Assembly (NCBI GenBank): GCA_021234155.1
Contig: JAJEKV010000172.1
Location: 1 to 64,000, forward strand
Origin: Isoetes taiwanensis
Lineage: Eukaryota > Streptophyta > Lycopodiopsida > Isoetales > Isoetaceae
Direction of reading: 5' to 3'
Length of the DNA: 64,000 bases
The notes under the pieces were generated by a model that ran no database searches, was not told where the DNA came from, and worked only from the letters and a program-made list of their open reading frames with translations. Positions 1-10,599 of the stretch are shown piece by piece; position 1 is the stretch's first letter, and the number at the start of each line of letters is the position of its first letter. The position numbers and the translations under genes are program-made.

Positions 1-1417
1 TCTTGGTCCCCAAATCCACCCCCGGCACCTTAAGAAGTGGATCAAGGCCTGGGATCAGATTAAAGGGATGTACACTTGGAAAGAAGGGTTGTCTATGGAC
101 CAATCCATATTTTGGAACCCGACCCTCCTTACTAACAATTCCTCTTTATGCCTTGCACGCCACTTCCCTGAACAAGCGGACTCTGGACCTCCAAAGGCAT
201 ACGCGATCGAGGGGACATGTTCAATGATCAAGGAATTATCCCTATAGGGACTCAAAGCTCTCGGGAGAAGGGGATTCGAAATCTTTGTACAATAATATTT
301 GCTCAATGCTTACCCAAGGCATCCGGATAGAAGAGGCTAATAAGCGGCAACATAAGGGGAAAGTCGACTTCAAAGTTAAAATGCATCTGATTTCTTATGA
401 AGGATCGGGGCCATGACTTTGCATTTTAAATGGCAAATTGGGAAGGAAAGGTGTGCTAGGAATCTAAAGTTCTTGTGGTCCAGCCCTATCCCCCAAGATT
501 AAATCATTCATGTGGCGGTTGTGGCATAGGGCTCTAGCTACAAGCGACAAAAGATATAGGATTCGGATGTGAGGACTCGGACATTTGTCCCGGATGTTTG
601 TCTCATAAGGAAGATGAGGACCATCTCTTTAGGGCCCTTTGTGGTCGGAATGGATCTTGGAGCTTGCTTCAAATTTGATAGGCAATTGACCTTATCTCCC
701 TAAGCTCTCTGATTTCTTTATGCCCGAGAGCAACCCTACAATTTGGAGGGTTTATATTATCCTTTGGAGAATATGGAAAGGAAGGAATGAGTTCATCTTC
801 AACGATGACATCATCCACCCTAATTTGTTATTAAACAAATTGAATATGACATTAGATGGATAAATGCAGCAGGTTAACTTTTCATGTAATGATCCTTATT
901 AAGTTTTGGTGCTGTGCAGGGATTATATTCATGTTCTTTGCGTAAACTTAAATGGAAAAGGATGGACGACGGCAGCGAATAATGAATGGGTGAAGGTTTT
1001 TGGCCTCCAGAATCGGGAAGAGCACAATATACTATGCTTACGTGGATGTTCTTTGTGATCAAAATTATGATGCCCTTGCAGAGGCATGATCCGTGAAGCC
1101 AAGGATAGCAAGTGGCGTTTTAACATGGCGATGGCGGAATCCACGCATCTGTATTTTCTCGTACTCTCTCAATGATGGTTAGAGGCAGAGGTCGTAAAAG
1201 GGGGAATCTGAATCTTAAATCCCACTTCTAGCTTTATTTATCTCATCCCTGGACAATCTCCTATCATTTTTGTTGTGAACCTAATGTATTTGGCTCGGCT
1301 TTTTTTCTCGATTATCCTTTTAAGTCGAATAACTATATGGGTTATACTTCCCTGTAAAAAGTAGTTTTGTAATTTTACTTCTATAAATATACTTATAAGC
1401 CTTCAATCAAAAAAAAG
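1..1417 (+). mobile_element. L1-like LINE, 3' fragment with zf-RVT and poly(A)
   Basis: This is the degraded 3' end of a plant L1-type LINE; its 5' part lies outside the window. In shifting frames the plus strand reads as the end of a reverse transcriptase ORF. At about 492-571 it gives KIKSFMWRLWHRALATSD, the start of the RT zinc-binding domain (zf-RVT). At 568-645 it gives ICPGC followed by KEDEDHLF, the Cys/His knuckle. At 741-860 it gives WRIWKGRNEFIFND, the usual C-terminal block, closed by a stop at 861-863. A 3' UTR of about 550 bases ends in a short A run at 1409-1416. Several frameshifts and stops make it dead. Family assignment rests on motif order that I recognise, not on a search. 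Confidence 0.75.
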
Positions 1418-3263
1418 ATAAAAAGCTCCAAGGGCTTGCTCTCTAAAACAGGAGAATTCATAGCACAAACTTAATCACTGATGTGTGTTTTTTCTGCCCC
1501 TCAAGGATACTCTAGCCATTTTTCGAGGAGCGCCACTGAGCCTTTTGATTTTGCACAGGGCAAAGCAGGGCCGACGGTGAACTTAGGGTGGCCATAGCCA
1601 GAAGCAGCGTTGCCAGAAATAAGAGAGAGGGAAAAAAAAAAATTGGCCCTGAAAACTTAACATGTGTCAAAGGTTTGAACAGAAGTGTAGTGCACAAAAA
1701 TGCTGAGATTTATAACAACCAGTATAAGAAGCATATTGCAAACTTCATTATATATATTTACATTAGTATAAGCATTTTCTCAGCTTTTTCTCCCAAAACC
1801 ACTGCCCTGCAAATAATCGGCGACCATTAGTTTCAATCCTATAGTTGTCTCTTAGGTATATTCTATGGGTGGAACAATTTATGGTTAGTGGAGCTCCATA
1901 ACAATCCTCCAGAATCTTCTAAGCTAGAAATCTCAGAGTAACAACGTGTCCCTTAGTTATGACAACTCGTTTACCAGTCAAAGTATAAATTGTTTTATTT
2001 TATGCATACCATTGTTTGTGCACTTTTTGCAATAACTGATTCTAGGAATATCATTACATTATTCCAAAGGTTTGAGGATGGATGCTTGTAAATGGAGTCC
2101 GGGATCGTGGTATATCTGGCCAACGGAAGTCGTATATCTGGCTATCCGTTATCAACAGGTGGTACATCCGGCAAAACGGTGGTATGTCGGCCAAAACACT
2201 AGGCACAAAATTGCGTGCCGGGGGCGGGAATGATCTTCCTGCTCCGTGGACGGCGTGATCTGTCTCAAAAAGAATTTCAGTTGGTTTCTCTACCTCTTTA
2301 ATGCTGGATTGATGAAGAGAGGAGGATATTTGAGCTCAGATAGAGCTGGTTTGACAAAAAAAAGTCCAAAACAATTGGTTTTGGACTTGGAACTGTGCAA
2401 TGTATAATCGTTGATCATGGATGATTGGATATACCACGATTTTGGACTTCATTTTCGTGGGTCCTTTGAGGACACAACTATCAGTACCTCATAGCCATAT
2501 TGCGTAGAAGATTGCTTCTACCTTGTTACGACCCTTTCTACCTTGCGTAGAAGATTGCTTCTACCTTGTTACTGGATAGAAGATTGACATTAACTGAACT
2601 CTTCACTTAAACAAGACAATAAAATAGAATTCTAGAACTTGGCGAATAAAGTAATATGGCTCTTAGAACTCAACAAACCGACTGGATCCACCTCCGAAAG
2701 GCTTGAAGACAAGGCCATCTCAATGGCTTCAAGCTATGGTCACCGCTGACTTCACAAATCCAGGCTCTGGCCATATGGCTAAGAATTTTTGGTTGAGGTT
2801 TCTAGCTAAGAACCCTGGATCCAATCATCGTTAGCTTTCACAAGCTCAGCCTCTAACTGCATATAATCATCAGGCTTAAGATCATCGCAACCAGTATCAC
2901 TGGTTGTCTCCGATCATGGATAGATCTCAATAGGTTTTGGATTCTTCAACCATCACATTATAAAACATGAACCTCTTTGGGATCTTCTAACAGCTTTGAC
3001 ATACAATTCTTTTGAAGTTTTTGCTTGGTCCGGAAATTCTGATGGTTTTTCATTCAACTTGCTACCTCGTTCCACAGGTATTGTACCCCTTCTTCATTAA
3101 GGCTATAACCTTTATCTATTTGCTTTCTAACAGTAAGATAAGATAAATCTTTGTCTTTAGAGATAAAAGTCTCTTGTCTAGAAAAAAGAGTCTCTTGGCT
3201 TAGTCGTGCCCTTATATATCAACCACACCCCTGAGCCTATGCCATAGCAGTTACCCCCAATTC
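1418..3263. other. Intergenic stretch without a supportable gene
   Basis: No open frame here has recognisable motifs. Short imperfect repeats built around GGTATATCTGGCC lie at about 2108-2200, and a 30-bp direct duplication lies at 2500-2572. The rest is AT-rich unique-looking sequence. Confidence 0.5.
2500..2572. repeat. 30-bp direct duplication, period 43
   Basis: The unit beginning TTGCGTAGAAGATTGCTTCT occurs at 2500-2529 and again, identical, at 2543-2572. Inside each unit TAGAAG and CTTCTA form a small inverted repeat. A third degenerate TAGAAGATTG follows at about 2577. Confidence 0.85.
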
Positions 3264-4140
3264 ATAAATATGCATATAGAATCCTTTCCCATGCATAAGG
3301 ATGGGAAAGATTAGCTTGCAATGAGTCATGTTAGGTGGCAAAGGTGGGGGTGAGTGAACTTAGTGGACGATCATGATGGGCTTCAATTGCGTCAATAAGT
3401 GTGATACAAATTTCTTATCATTTCTTGAGACAAATTTCTTATCATTCCCAAAAAAAGTACAGAAGAGAGAAGATGAGAAGAAAATTGGAAAGGATGCCTG
3501 TAAGAGTCCAGTGCCATGCAGAAACGAACAATAACCCATTATACATGTCACACCCAGGTGGCCATGGAAGTCACGCGAAAGGGAAAGAAAAATCCTAAGC
3601 CTTGAAACATATTTTCGTACGAACAAGATCCTATGTTTAGAATATTCAACATCCCAGTAAAGCAAGGGTTGCCTCTGGGACAACCCAAAAAGGAACCAAT
3701 AAGGCCCAGATTCCATTCAGCTGGAAGTTCTTACCTGGACGAATTACGACGAATTACAGAAGTCCACAATAGCAAATTTTGCAAGCGTTGACATTCCATT
3801 ATAGCCCGACACTTCTTGATGTGGTGGCAATTATCAAGGATTTTACTCTCGGGCAAGATCCCCTAGGAGCTTGTTGGTCCTTTGACAAAAACCTTCCATT
3901 TGGTTGTAGCTATGTATTCCTGAAGAATGGAAGAGGAGTAGAATAGTGGCCGTGGAAGTTAGGGTAAGGTTTTGGCCACAACTTACGTGGGCAGCCCTAA
4001 CGTTGCCGTGCATGCTGACCTGGCCGTTATTCATATAATCTTCTACCCAGTGGCAGGAATAGTGAGGAAATGCGCGGAGTTGATAATGGATTCTGCACCA
4101 AGCAGAGCTTCAGATCCCATCCAAGTTCAATGGCTCAATC
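3264..4140 (+). pseudogene. Truncated duplicate of the 5' region of the thioredoxin-like gene
   Basis: This stretch is nearly identical to 16506-17959, the upstream region and first coding bases of the thioredoxin-like gene. Homology starts at ATAAATATGCATATAG in both places and ends inside exon 1 after GGCTCAATC (4140 against 17959). The copy therefore has the leader and the first dozen or so codons but none of the thioredoxin fold. It lacks a 586-bp block that the other copy carries at 16671-17256. It also has small differences, such as an extra ACGAATT near 3748. The two copies are in direct orientation about 13.2 kb apart. I infer a partial gene duplication; it could still carry promoter activity, but it cannot encode the protein. 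Confidence 0.85.
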
Positions 4141-4712
4141 AAATTCAATGAGATGAAACTAGACAAGCTTATTGGTGAAAAAGGCATGAAAGGCTTATTT
4201 CTAGGATAAGCCCTGATGTTTTCAACAAAATACCACCAAGGATAAGTCCAAAGGTGATTAATTATGGACAATCCACCAAGGATAGCCTTCGTATTCTTCT
4301 ATAATTCTTAGTCGAGGATTGGACGTTCCGATGAAAACTGTAAACTTGCCAAATCTAACTTGCAAAGTATGAATGATACCTTCAATTAAATTGCCGTTTT
4401 CATTCGGACACTTTTGTCCATGCTTGCCCTCTGCAATAAAGCCAAACGGATCCAAATCAACTTTTTTTTTTGCTCCTGCAAATGGAAGGTTTTTTTTAAT
4501 GTATATTTCTTTTCTAAAGGAATATCCTTAGCCTATGCTAACTATACAGTTAGCTATATGCTCAGAATTATGGCCAATGAACTATAGAGCCTTGCAATCT
4601 TAGAGTTCAACAACCTCACTGAACTTGGTTGACTGCAAACTCTATGCTTTCCTAGACAAATCAAGTTAGTGTCCACTATGACCCGATACACCATCTTTCT
4701 CAATCTCTACCT
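4141..4712. other. Stretch between gene duplicate and insertion, nothing recognised
   Basis: The sequence diverges abruptly from the thioredoxin-like gene at 4141. A minus-strand open frame of 65 codons at 4258-4455 has no motif I can name. No other feature is visible before the target duplication at 4713. Confidence 0.4.
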
Positions 4713-4724
4713 TACATTTTCTTT

Positions 4725-4731
<7 letters not shown>
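4713..4731. repeat. Left target-site duplication of the 3.4 kb insertion
   Basis: The 19-base string TACATTTTCTTTGGATTTT lies directly left of a 32-base T run and is repeated exactly at 8138-8156. The pair brackets 4732-8137 and marks the insertion limits. Confidence 0.75.
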
Positions 4732-4763
<32 letters not shown>

Positions 4764-5259
4764 ATGTAGAGATCTAGTCATGCACTAAGTGGTAAAATGT
4801 AGTATAAACACCTTTTAAAAGCCAAGGGGAACATTATTTATCCCTGTAGCAATATCTGAAACATGCTGGCTCTATAAGAAATAGGAAGGAAAGAATAATT
4901 GGCCCATTTAGGATGCCCAAAATTTAGGATATGACCCTAATTGTTCAATATTTCTTCAAGGCATGGCACATTGCTTCACGTATATACTCCAGCATATCCA
5001 ATAGGCAAAGGGTATGCATGCAATGGGGCTCCTTTGACCCAATTTTATGCAAGCATGTTGCATGTACTCCAACAACTATTGTACCTACTTGTTCACCAAA
5101 CTAGCATATTTGCATATGCCATAGCAACCATTAGGAGTATAGAATTATAAACACATCTAGTGCAGAATACCAAGACGGGGAAAGGAAAAAAAAGAGATGT
5201 GGTATTGTAAAAGATATCATACTATCTACATGGTATAGCTGAGTAAATATACGTGAGAT

Positions 5260-6004
5260 AATACAAGTATGTATGTATGGAATAAGCCCTTACCTAACTC
5301 GGCATCAAAACTGCACGAAATCAAAAGAGCAGTTAAGGGAAATCCGGCGCCACCAGATTCGTGCTATGGATTGGGACGTCTGGCAACTTTCCTGGCAACC
5401 ACATGCTGGAAACCTCTGGGTATAAAGGATCGCGCACGATGGCGGTCAGGAGGCAAAAACAAAAGGTAAGCAAAATCGTCCTTATGGATACTGCTTTAGG
5501 AAATCATAGGTCAAAACCTAAGGCAGAGCATGAATAGTTAGCTTTAGAATATGATATTCGTCACATGAAAAAGCAGATATATGATTTACTGAAGAAATAC
5601 TATTAAAGCCATAAAATCCCTAATTGGTATGGAGGGAGAATTTGACTCAGACGGCTGCCCTTGTGACTCCAATACAGAGGAGGAATCCCTGGAAGAAAAG
5701 TGGCTGGAGGAGGAGTTCCAAGCCTGTTTATCTTTGCCTGATTACAATCTTTTATCCAAAAGAATGGGGGACCACAGAAAAGATCCAAACTTTAAAAGGG
5801 AAGCAGATCATTCTAAAGGATCTTTGGCAAACAAGAAAGGAAGTTATGGAGGTAGAACTGCATACAGCAGCCATTCTGGTGGTATTGATAAAGGGAAGCC
5901 AAATACGAAACACGGCAAAGTTTGAAGGATACACTTCAGATCAAGACGAAATTCAGGTACAACTGATCTCAAATGGACAAAAAAACAGTGATAGGCTGAT
6001 TTAA
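5260..6004 (+). other. Unrecognised coding-like segment inside the carried DNA
   Basis: The plus strand shows exon-like pieces but no family that I know. At 5439-5465 ATGGCGGTCAGG opens nine codons that run into a strong donor, AAAAG then GTAAGC. At about 5547-5606 a frame reads EYDIRHMKKQIYDLLKKYY and a stop. At 5629-5925 an ATG frame of 98 codons begins with an acidic stretch (EEESLEEKWLEEEF) and turns basic and Ser/Gly-rich. An overlapping frame stays open to 6004. These may be remnants of a gene captured by the flanking insertion, or chance open frames. The strand is opposite to that of the LINE. Confidence 0.25.
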
Positions 6005-7735
6005 TATACACAAAATGACCTTGAGGCCATTTACAGCAGGTTTGAGAACATTATATGCAATCAATATTTACAGTTTTGTATATTAAACTACAGATCTATT
6101 ATCTTGTACTAACAGGGCAGAAGGATACAAGGGCTGATCGGTTATAAACCGAGAGGCTCCATTGTACCTTTTGGCCCTTCAATCTTTACCATTATTATGC
6201 TAAAGTTTTGTTGATTGGCTGCAGGTACCGGACCTCTCCTGCCCTTGTGTCTTTTTTCTCGCTTTATGTTGGATGAGTATAGTAGATCTGGACATGGACA
6301 TGTGCAAAGTACCCAAAGATAAGCAAGCTGAAGGATTCTCTGAGTTAAAAACAGAGCCAAACACCTCACGGATAAGAACAGGTTGTATAAGATTAGAATT
6401 TTTGTGAAAAACATTTGTGAAGGAAACTCTATACAAAATAGAGGTAAATATCTACCCATCAGTTTACTAGTTTCTTTTTCAAGCTCATCCAATGGTAAAA
6501 TACTTTATACAAGGCATGAGGAAAATCTGAACATGTTTCATTAATTTGAAGGCAGTTTATTATGTAAAATTGTCGGTCTGATAGCCACATTTCATGCTAA
6601 GTTTTTATGGAAACATTATGCTGCATCTTACATTTAACAAAACCAGACAAAGAAAAGCTGGTCTGATAGCCAAGTGTCATGCGTAGGTAAAAATTTGAGG
6701 CAAGATCTGATGTATGTCTGAAAACGAATTTATAATGAGAAAATGGGTCTATTTTGGGATATTTTCTGTCTGATAGCCATGCTTAAACAAAAAATGTTGC
6801 ATAAGGTGTTCGTTTTATAGATCTCATCATGCTGCATCTTATAGTGTATGCAACACAAAAAAGAAAAGGTGAAAGGAATATAGGAATGGAAAATGACAAA
6901 GTCTGGTAGAGAATGTGCAATGGCACTTGCACTGGACCGAATACTCCTTGTGGTTTTTTTTAAAGATGAAAGGATGAATTTCCAGAAAAAGAATAAAAAC
7001 AGGGAGATATCTAAGATGATGACCAGATGTAAAATCCCTTTACCTAGCCTGTAAAAGTAAAAGCCTTTAATAAAACAAAAAGAATAAAAAGACAAGAAGC
7101 ATATGGATAAATCGAAAAAGGAACAACGCATATTGTTTGTGCTGTAAAAGAAAAAATAGAGCGCAGTAATTAATGTTTCAGGGATGGTTTATGAACTGGC
7201 TAGAGTATCATGAACCTTGGATAACCAAGTATAACCAAACGCATGTTTAAAAGGCTAAAAGAACAAAATTAACACAAGCATGTAAAAAGAAGGAAGGCAG
7301 AGTAACTAGCAGTTCATCATGCAGTAACTAGCACTTCTGCATGCAAACCCTTTTTTTTAAAAAGACATGTTAACCCGATCTAGAGGATAGATATTTGTAA
7401 AGCCTTAGATATTGGGATTATGTTTAAACGTTTAAAGACAGTTTGGTCCACACTGACACATATAAGCAAGGACATCTGATTTTTTTACAGTGATATAAAA
7501 GTCAAATGCTGCCACAGAGGTCTGTAAACACATAGATCTGGAAATTTGGTTTAAAAAGTTTAAAGACATAAAAGTCTAGACAGGCACATATATACAAAAG
7601 TGTCTAGGTCTTGTATTTTAAAGCAGGGCAAGTATGCAAAGATCAAAAGCTAAGGGACTTTAAGTACCAATGATTCTCATGAAAATGAAATCAGGATTGA
7701 TAATACAGCCCATGGGATTGACCACGGGTTGATGT
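6005..7735. other. AT-rich carried DNA, nothing recognised
   Basis: Open frames here, such as the 133-codon minus-strand frame at 6730-7131, are hydrophobic and low in complexity and look like by-products of AT-rich sequence. No motif, repeat or RNA gene was seen. If the 3' transduction reading is right, this is the former flank of a source LINE. Confidence 0.4.
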
Positions 7736-7757
7736 CAGACCTAGGATCCTAGGTCTG
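7736..7757. repeat. 22-bp perfect palindrome beside the LINE poly(A)
   Basis: The sequence is its own reverse complement for 22 bases, centred on CCTAGGATCCTAGG, six bases from the T run at 7764. It may be part of the source-locus flank. No function can be assigned. Confidence 0.8.
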
Positions 7758-7761
7758 GCTG

Positions 7762-7763
<2 letters not shown>

Positions 7764-7796
<33 letters not shown>

Positions 7797-8137
7797 TTGA
7801 AGGACGTCAGACTTTATTCAATCAAAGAGTCAAATACAAGTATAAATGCAGAGACAGGAATAAAATCTCAGCGGATAAGCGGAGACCCACCGAGTGAAGC
7901 AACCTGCCTAAGCATAAGAGTGCACATCCAAAAACTCCTCAAAAATCAATCGCCTCTTGCAAGGGGCAAGTGAAGAACAATGATACGACTTTACAATGTA
8001 ACCTTGAGCTTCTTGGAGAACACGATTATCCGCCACATCCAGACCTTTGAAGATTACCAATCTTCATCTTTTCCAGATAGTCCAAAGCAACCATCCTGTT
8101 GCTAGATGAAAAGCCTGGCCTTGTAACTCTGTCCAGG
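7764..8137 (-). mobile_element. 5'-truncated LINE 3' end with poly(A)
   Basis: Read on the minus strand, 8137 to about 7860 gives TIWKRRRLVIFKGLDVADN and then LIFEEFLDV, a pattern typical of the extreme C-terminus of plant L1-type ORF2. A stop, a short 3' UTR with AATAAAG, and a 32-base poly(A) (T run 7764-7795) follow. Only about 340 bases of the LINE are present, in line with strong 5' truncation during target-primed reverse transcription. Confidence 0.7.
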
Positions 8138-8156
8138 TACATTTTCTTTGGATTTT
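8138..8156. repeat. Right target-site duplication of the 3.4 kb insertion
   Basis: This is an exact copy of 4713-4731 and lies at the 5' truncation point of the LINE. After it, apparently pre-insertion sequence continues (CTCTTATATATTTCC). Confidence 0.75.
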
Positions 8157-9739
8157 CTCTTATATATTTCCTCTAACACTTGACCATCTTTATCCCTAAC
8201 TCATCTAGGGTTTCTTATTTTTAAGAAATGATGGATAATTCAATAGGTGACCTTTGTTGTTAATTTCCTTTATATTTTAGTTGGGTGACATCCAATTTCT
8301 CCTTACAACTTCAATTTTGCAGTGGTTCTAGTGCCTTTATACAGACTTTGTTTTTGGAACTCTTGCCTACTCCTTGGCCTATAGCCAAATCCCCAATATT
8401 AATTTAAGGTAGACCGAGAGAAAACGTTTGAAGTAATGTGGGGCCTTGTCACTTCATCCCAAAACGATTTTCTCTTTTATAGCAAGTGAATTCATAAGTT
8501 ATCATATTGGATTTTATTGATCAAAACATACCAAAATCGTTCGTTGCAAAAAGTCTTAGGGTTAGGGTTCATGCACGAACTGGAAGCCGACATCTCTATC
8601 TCTATCATGCTATTTTCATTTCCTTATTTGGCACATATACGGCTCCTCATGGACGACCAGATTGAAGCTAGATGGTCTGTGCAGCTCTAGAATACAATCT
8701 ATCATGAGCTTTGAGAATGAAGATTGCCGGATTTATGTTGAAGCCCAAAATGTGCAATGCATAGCTGATAAGGAGGCTCTAGAAACTAGAAACTGTGAAT
8801 AATGTTGAATGGGCTGATGCCATGACTGCAGCAGAGCTGGATCCAACTGTACAAGAGCCTAAAATCGCCAAGGAGAATCAGGTTTCCCATATTTTTTAGA
8901 TATATGTGTTCATATTATGATCTTTAATTTCTTAGATTCTAGAGTTCTCACATAGCATTTAACATAATTTTTGAGGATTTGTAGCAGCCATATATTATTT
9001 CTAGATTGACAATTGCTTTCTAGTTAACTGATTCATGCATTCTAACAGCTTGCATAATTCTTATACATCAATCCCTTGCCCCTGTTTTGTTCTGTTTTGT
9101 TAAGGTTATTTGGCTAGTTGTTGATAACTTATGTAATTTCTGCTCTGTTTGTGACAGAGTGCTTACCTCTTATATAATAGGTCCTAGATCTTGTCTTAAC
9201 CTTGTGCTGTTAAACATAGTTGGATATTTAAATGACGTTCCTTGCTTTTTTAGCATAATGCTAAGTTGATATCTCTCTGTTTTTCCATGCATGTAGCTAT
9301 GAAGCTATGTTCTTGTTCTTGGTAACCATTCCCCGCCATGTGCTTGTAGTTTGGTCTTTCTTATGTACTCTGATGTATCATAGCTTTATTAAACTCCTCC
9401 TATGGTAGCCTAGTAAGGTTCTGTAACTGTCATGTTTTTTCCATATAAATAAATTGAACTACTGTTTACCCTAGATGTGCGTCCCATTCTAGATTTAATG
9501 GTGGTCATAGCCATAAGTTTTTTATTATCTACTACCCTGTGGTTTCTGTGCTATGTTTGATCCAGATTGAGCTCAGGCTAGTACAGGCTCCATTGACTTA
9601 AAAATCTTATTCACTCTGATTGTGCAACCTTGAAACATGGTCTTTTAACCAATTATGGCAGATCTTGCTTTACTCCACATTTCTATTATTATTTCATGCT
9701 TTATTTGGAATGACGGTCACTCTTGTTTGGATGCCCCTT
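8157..9739. other. Mostly noncoding stretch with one exon-like piece
   Basis: At about 8700-8800 the plus strand stays open as FENEDCRIYVEAQNVQCIAD up to a stop. An overlapping frame at about 8791-8880 reads NNVEWADAMTAAELDPTVQE and runs to CAG before GTTTCC, a possible donor. The composition is coding-like but I recognise no family. The remainder is AT-rich with no feature. Confidence 0.3.
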
Positions 9740-9788
9740 GTTGCTAGATTGACTGCCTTTTGGATTTGCAAGCTCTATAAGCGAGGAT

Positions 9789-10500
9789 ATGCAGCGCAGG
9801 ATGGACGAGATTGAGGAGGAGAAAGCCAAAATCATGAAGAGGTTGGTTGAATTAGAAAAAGGAAATGTTAAATTGGATGCATGGGAATCATTTGATAAAA
9901 TAAAACCACATATCATGGAATATGAGGAACATAATAGAATTAGGCATGACGTTAGGCTGATAGGGGTAGCAGAGAAACCTAATGAGGACACATATCGAGT
10001 GACTGCAGAAGTAATAGAGACTGTCTTCAAAGAGCATCGGAGCGTCATCTCAAAGCTGTACGATCAGGCCAATGGAGGGGGAGGTCGAGGCACATAAATC
10101 TAACACTCAGGGACCTGACAGCCAAGGAGAGAATATTGCGCATGGGGTCCAGGTTGAGGAATGGGATCAAAGTGCAGGAAGCTCTAACAGTCATGCAACG
10201 TCAAGGGCTACACAGAAAGCTGGCCAAGGCCAGGGAACTGAATCAAGCAGGAATACACGCGGGTGTCAGGAACGGCAAGGTGTATCTACACAAAAGAGTG
10301 CGGGAACTCGCAGGCTCAGGACAAGGACAGAATGCGGGGGTACCGGAGCCAGGAAGAACGACAGATGTGGGGAAGGAGAGTATCAACCCCTTGATGATCC
10401 TGACACAGGGACAGGAAAACAGGGCACTGGGGGGAGGGGGGGACAACAGTAATAGCCCCAGAAACGAGTCAGCACAGAGGGGAAGAAAGAAGCGAAAAAG
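9789..10500 (+). pseudogene. LINE ORF1p-like RNA-binding protein, frameshifted
   Basis: The first frame (9789-10097, 102 codons) begins with a charged coiled-coil stretch, MDEIEEEKAKIMKRLVELEK. It continues as EEHNRIRHDVRLIGVAEKP, which resembles the start of the RRM in L1-type ORF1p. That frame stops at 10095-10097. The next frame continues the same kind of protein: about 10105-10300 reads LTLRDLTAKERILRMGSRLR and then ARELNQAGIHAG and RNGKVYLHKRV, like the ORF1p C-terminal domain. A Gly/Arg/Lys-rich linker follows. Such proteins trimerise, bind the LINE RNA and help target-primed reverse transcription. The frame break makes this copy non-functional. The second frame runs straight into the endonuclease, so the two proteins may once have been fused or the ORFs adjacent. 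Confidence 0.6.
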
Positions 10501-10599
10501 GGGACGGCGCAGACCGAACACCCCCAGCTGGAAACATGGATCCAACCCCGATCACAAAGACCAGGGGACGACTGAGAAGAATGGGAAACGGAGCAGAAC

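Larger units (their letters stand above)
4732..8137 (-). mobile_element. LINE insertion with probable 3' transduction (3.4 kb)
   Basis: Read on the minus strand the block starts with a 5'-truncated LINE 3' end (8137 to 7796) followed by a first poly(A) (T run 7764-7795). About 3.0 kb of non-LINE DNA follows, then a second poly(A) (T run 4728-4759). A perfect 19-bp direct repeat flanks the whole block. This order is what 3' transduction leaves: transcription ran past the LINE poly(A) site, used a downstream one, and the long RNA was reverse-transcribed into a new site. The carried segment includes coding-like pieces at 5260-6004. Alternatives are two independent insertions plus a chance 19-base match in T-rich DNA, or insertion of some other element. 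Confidence 0.6.

Noticed and set aside
6730-7131. 133-codon hydrophobic minus-strand frame as a membrane protein.
   Set aside because: It is Phe/Leu/Ile-rich throughout because of A-rich plus-strand sequence; there is no domain, splice signal or conserved start.
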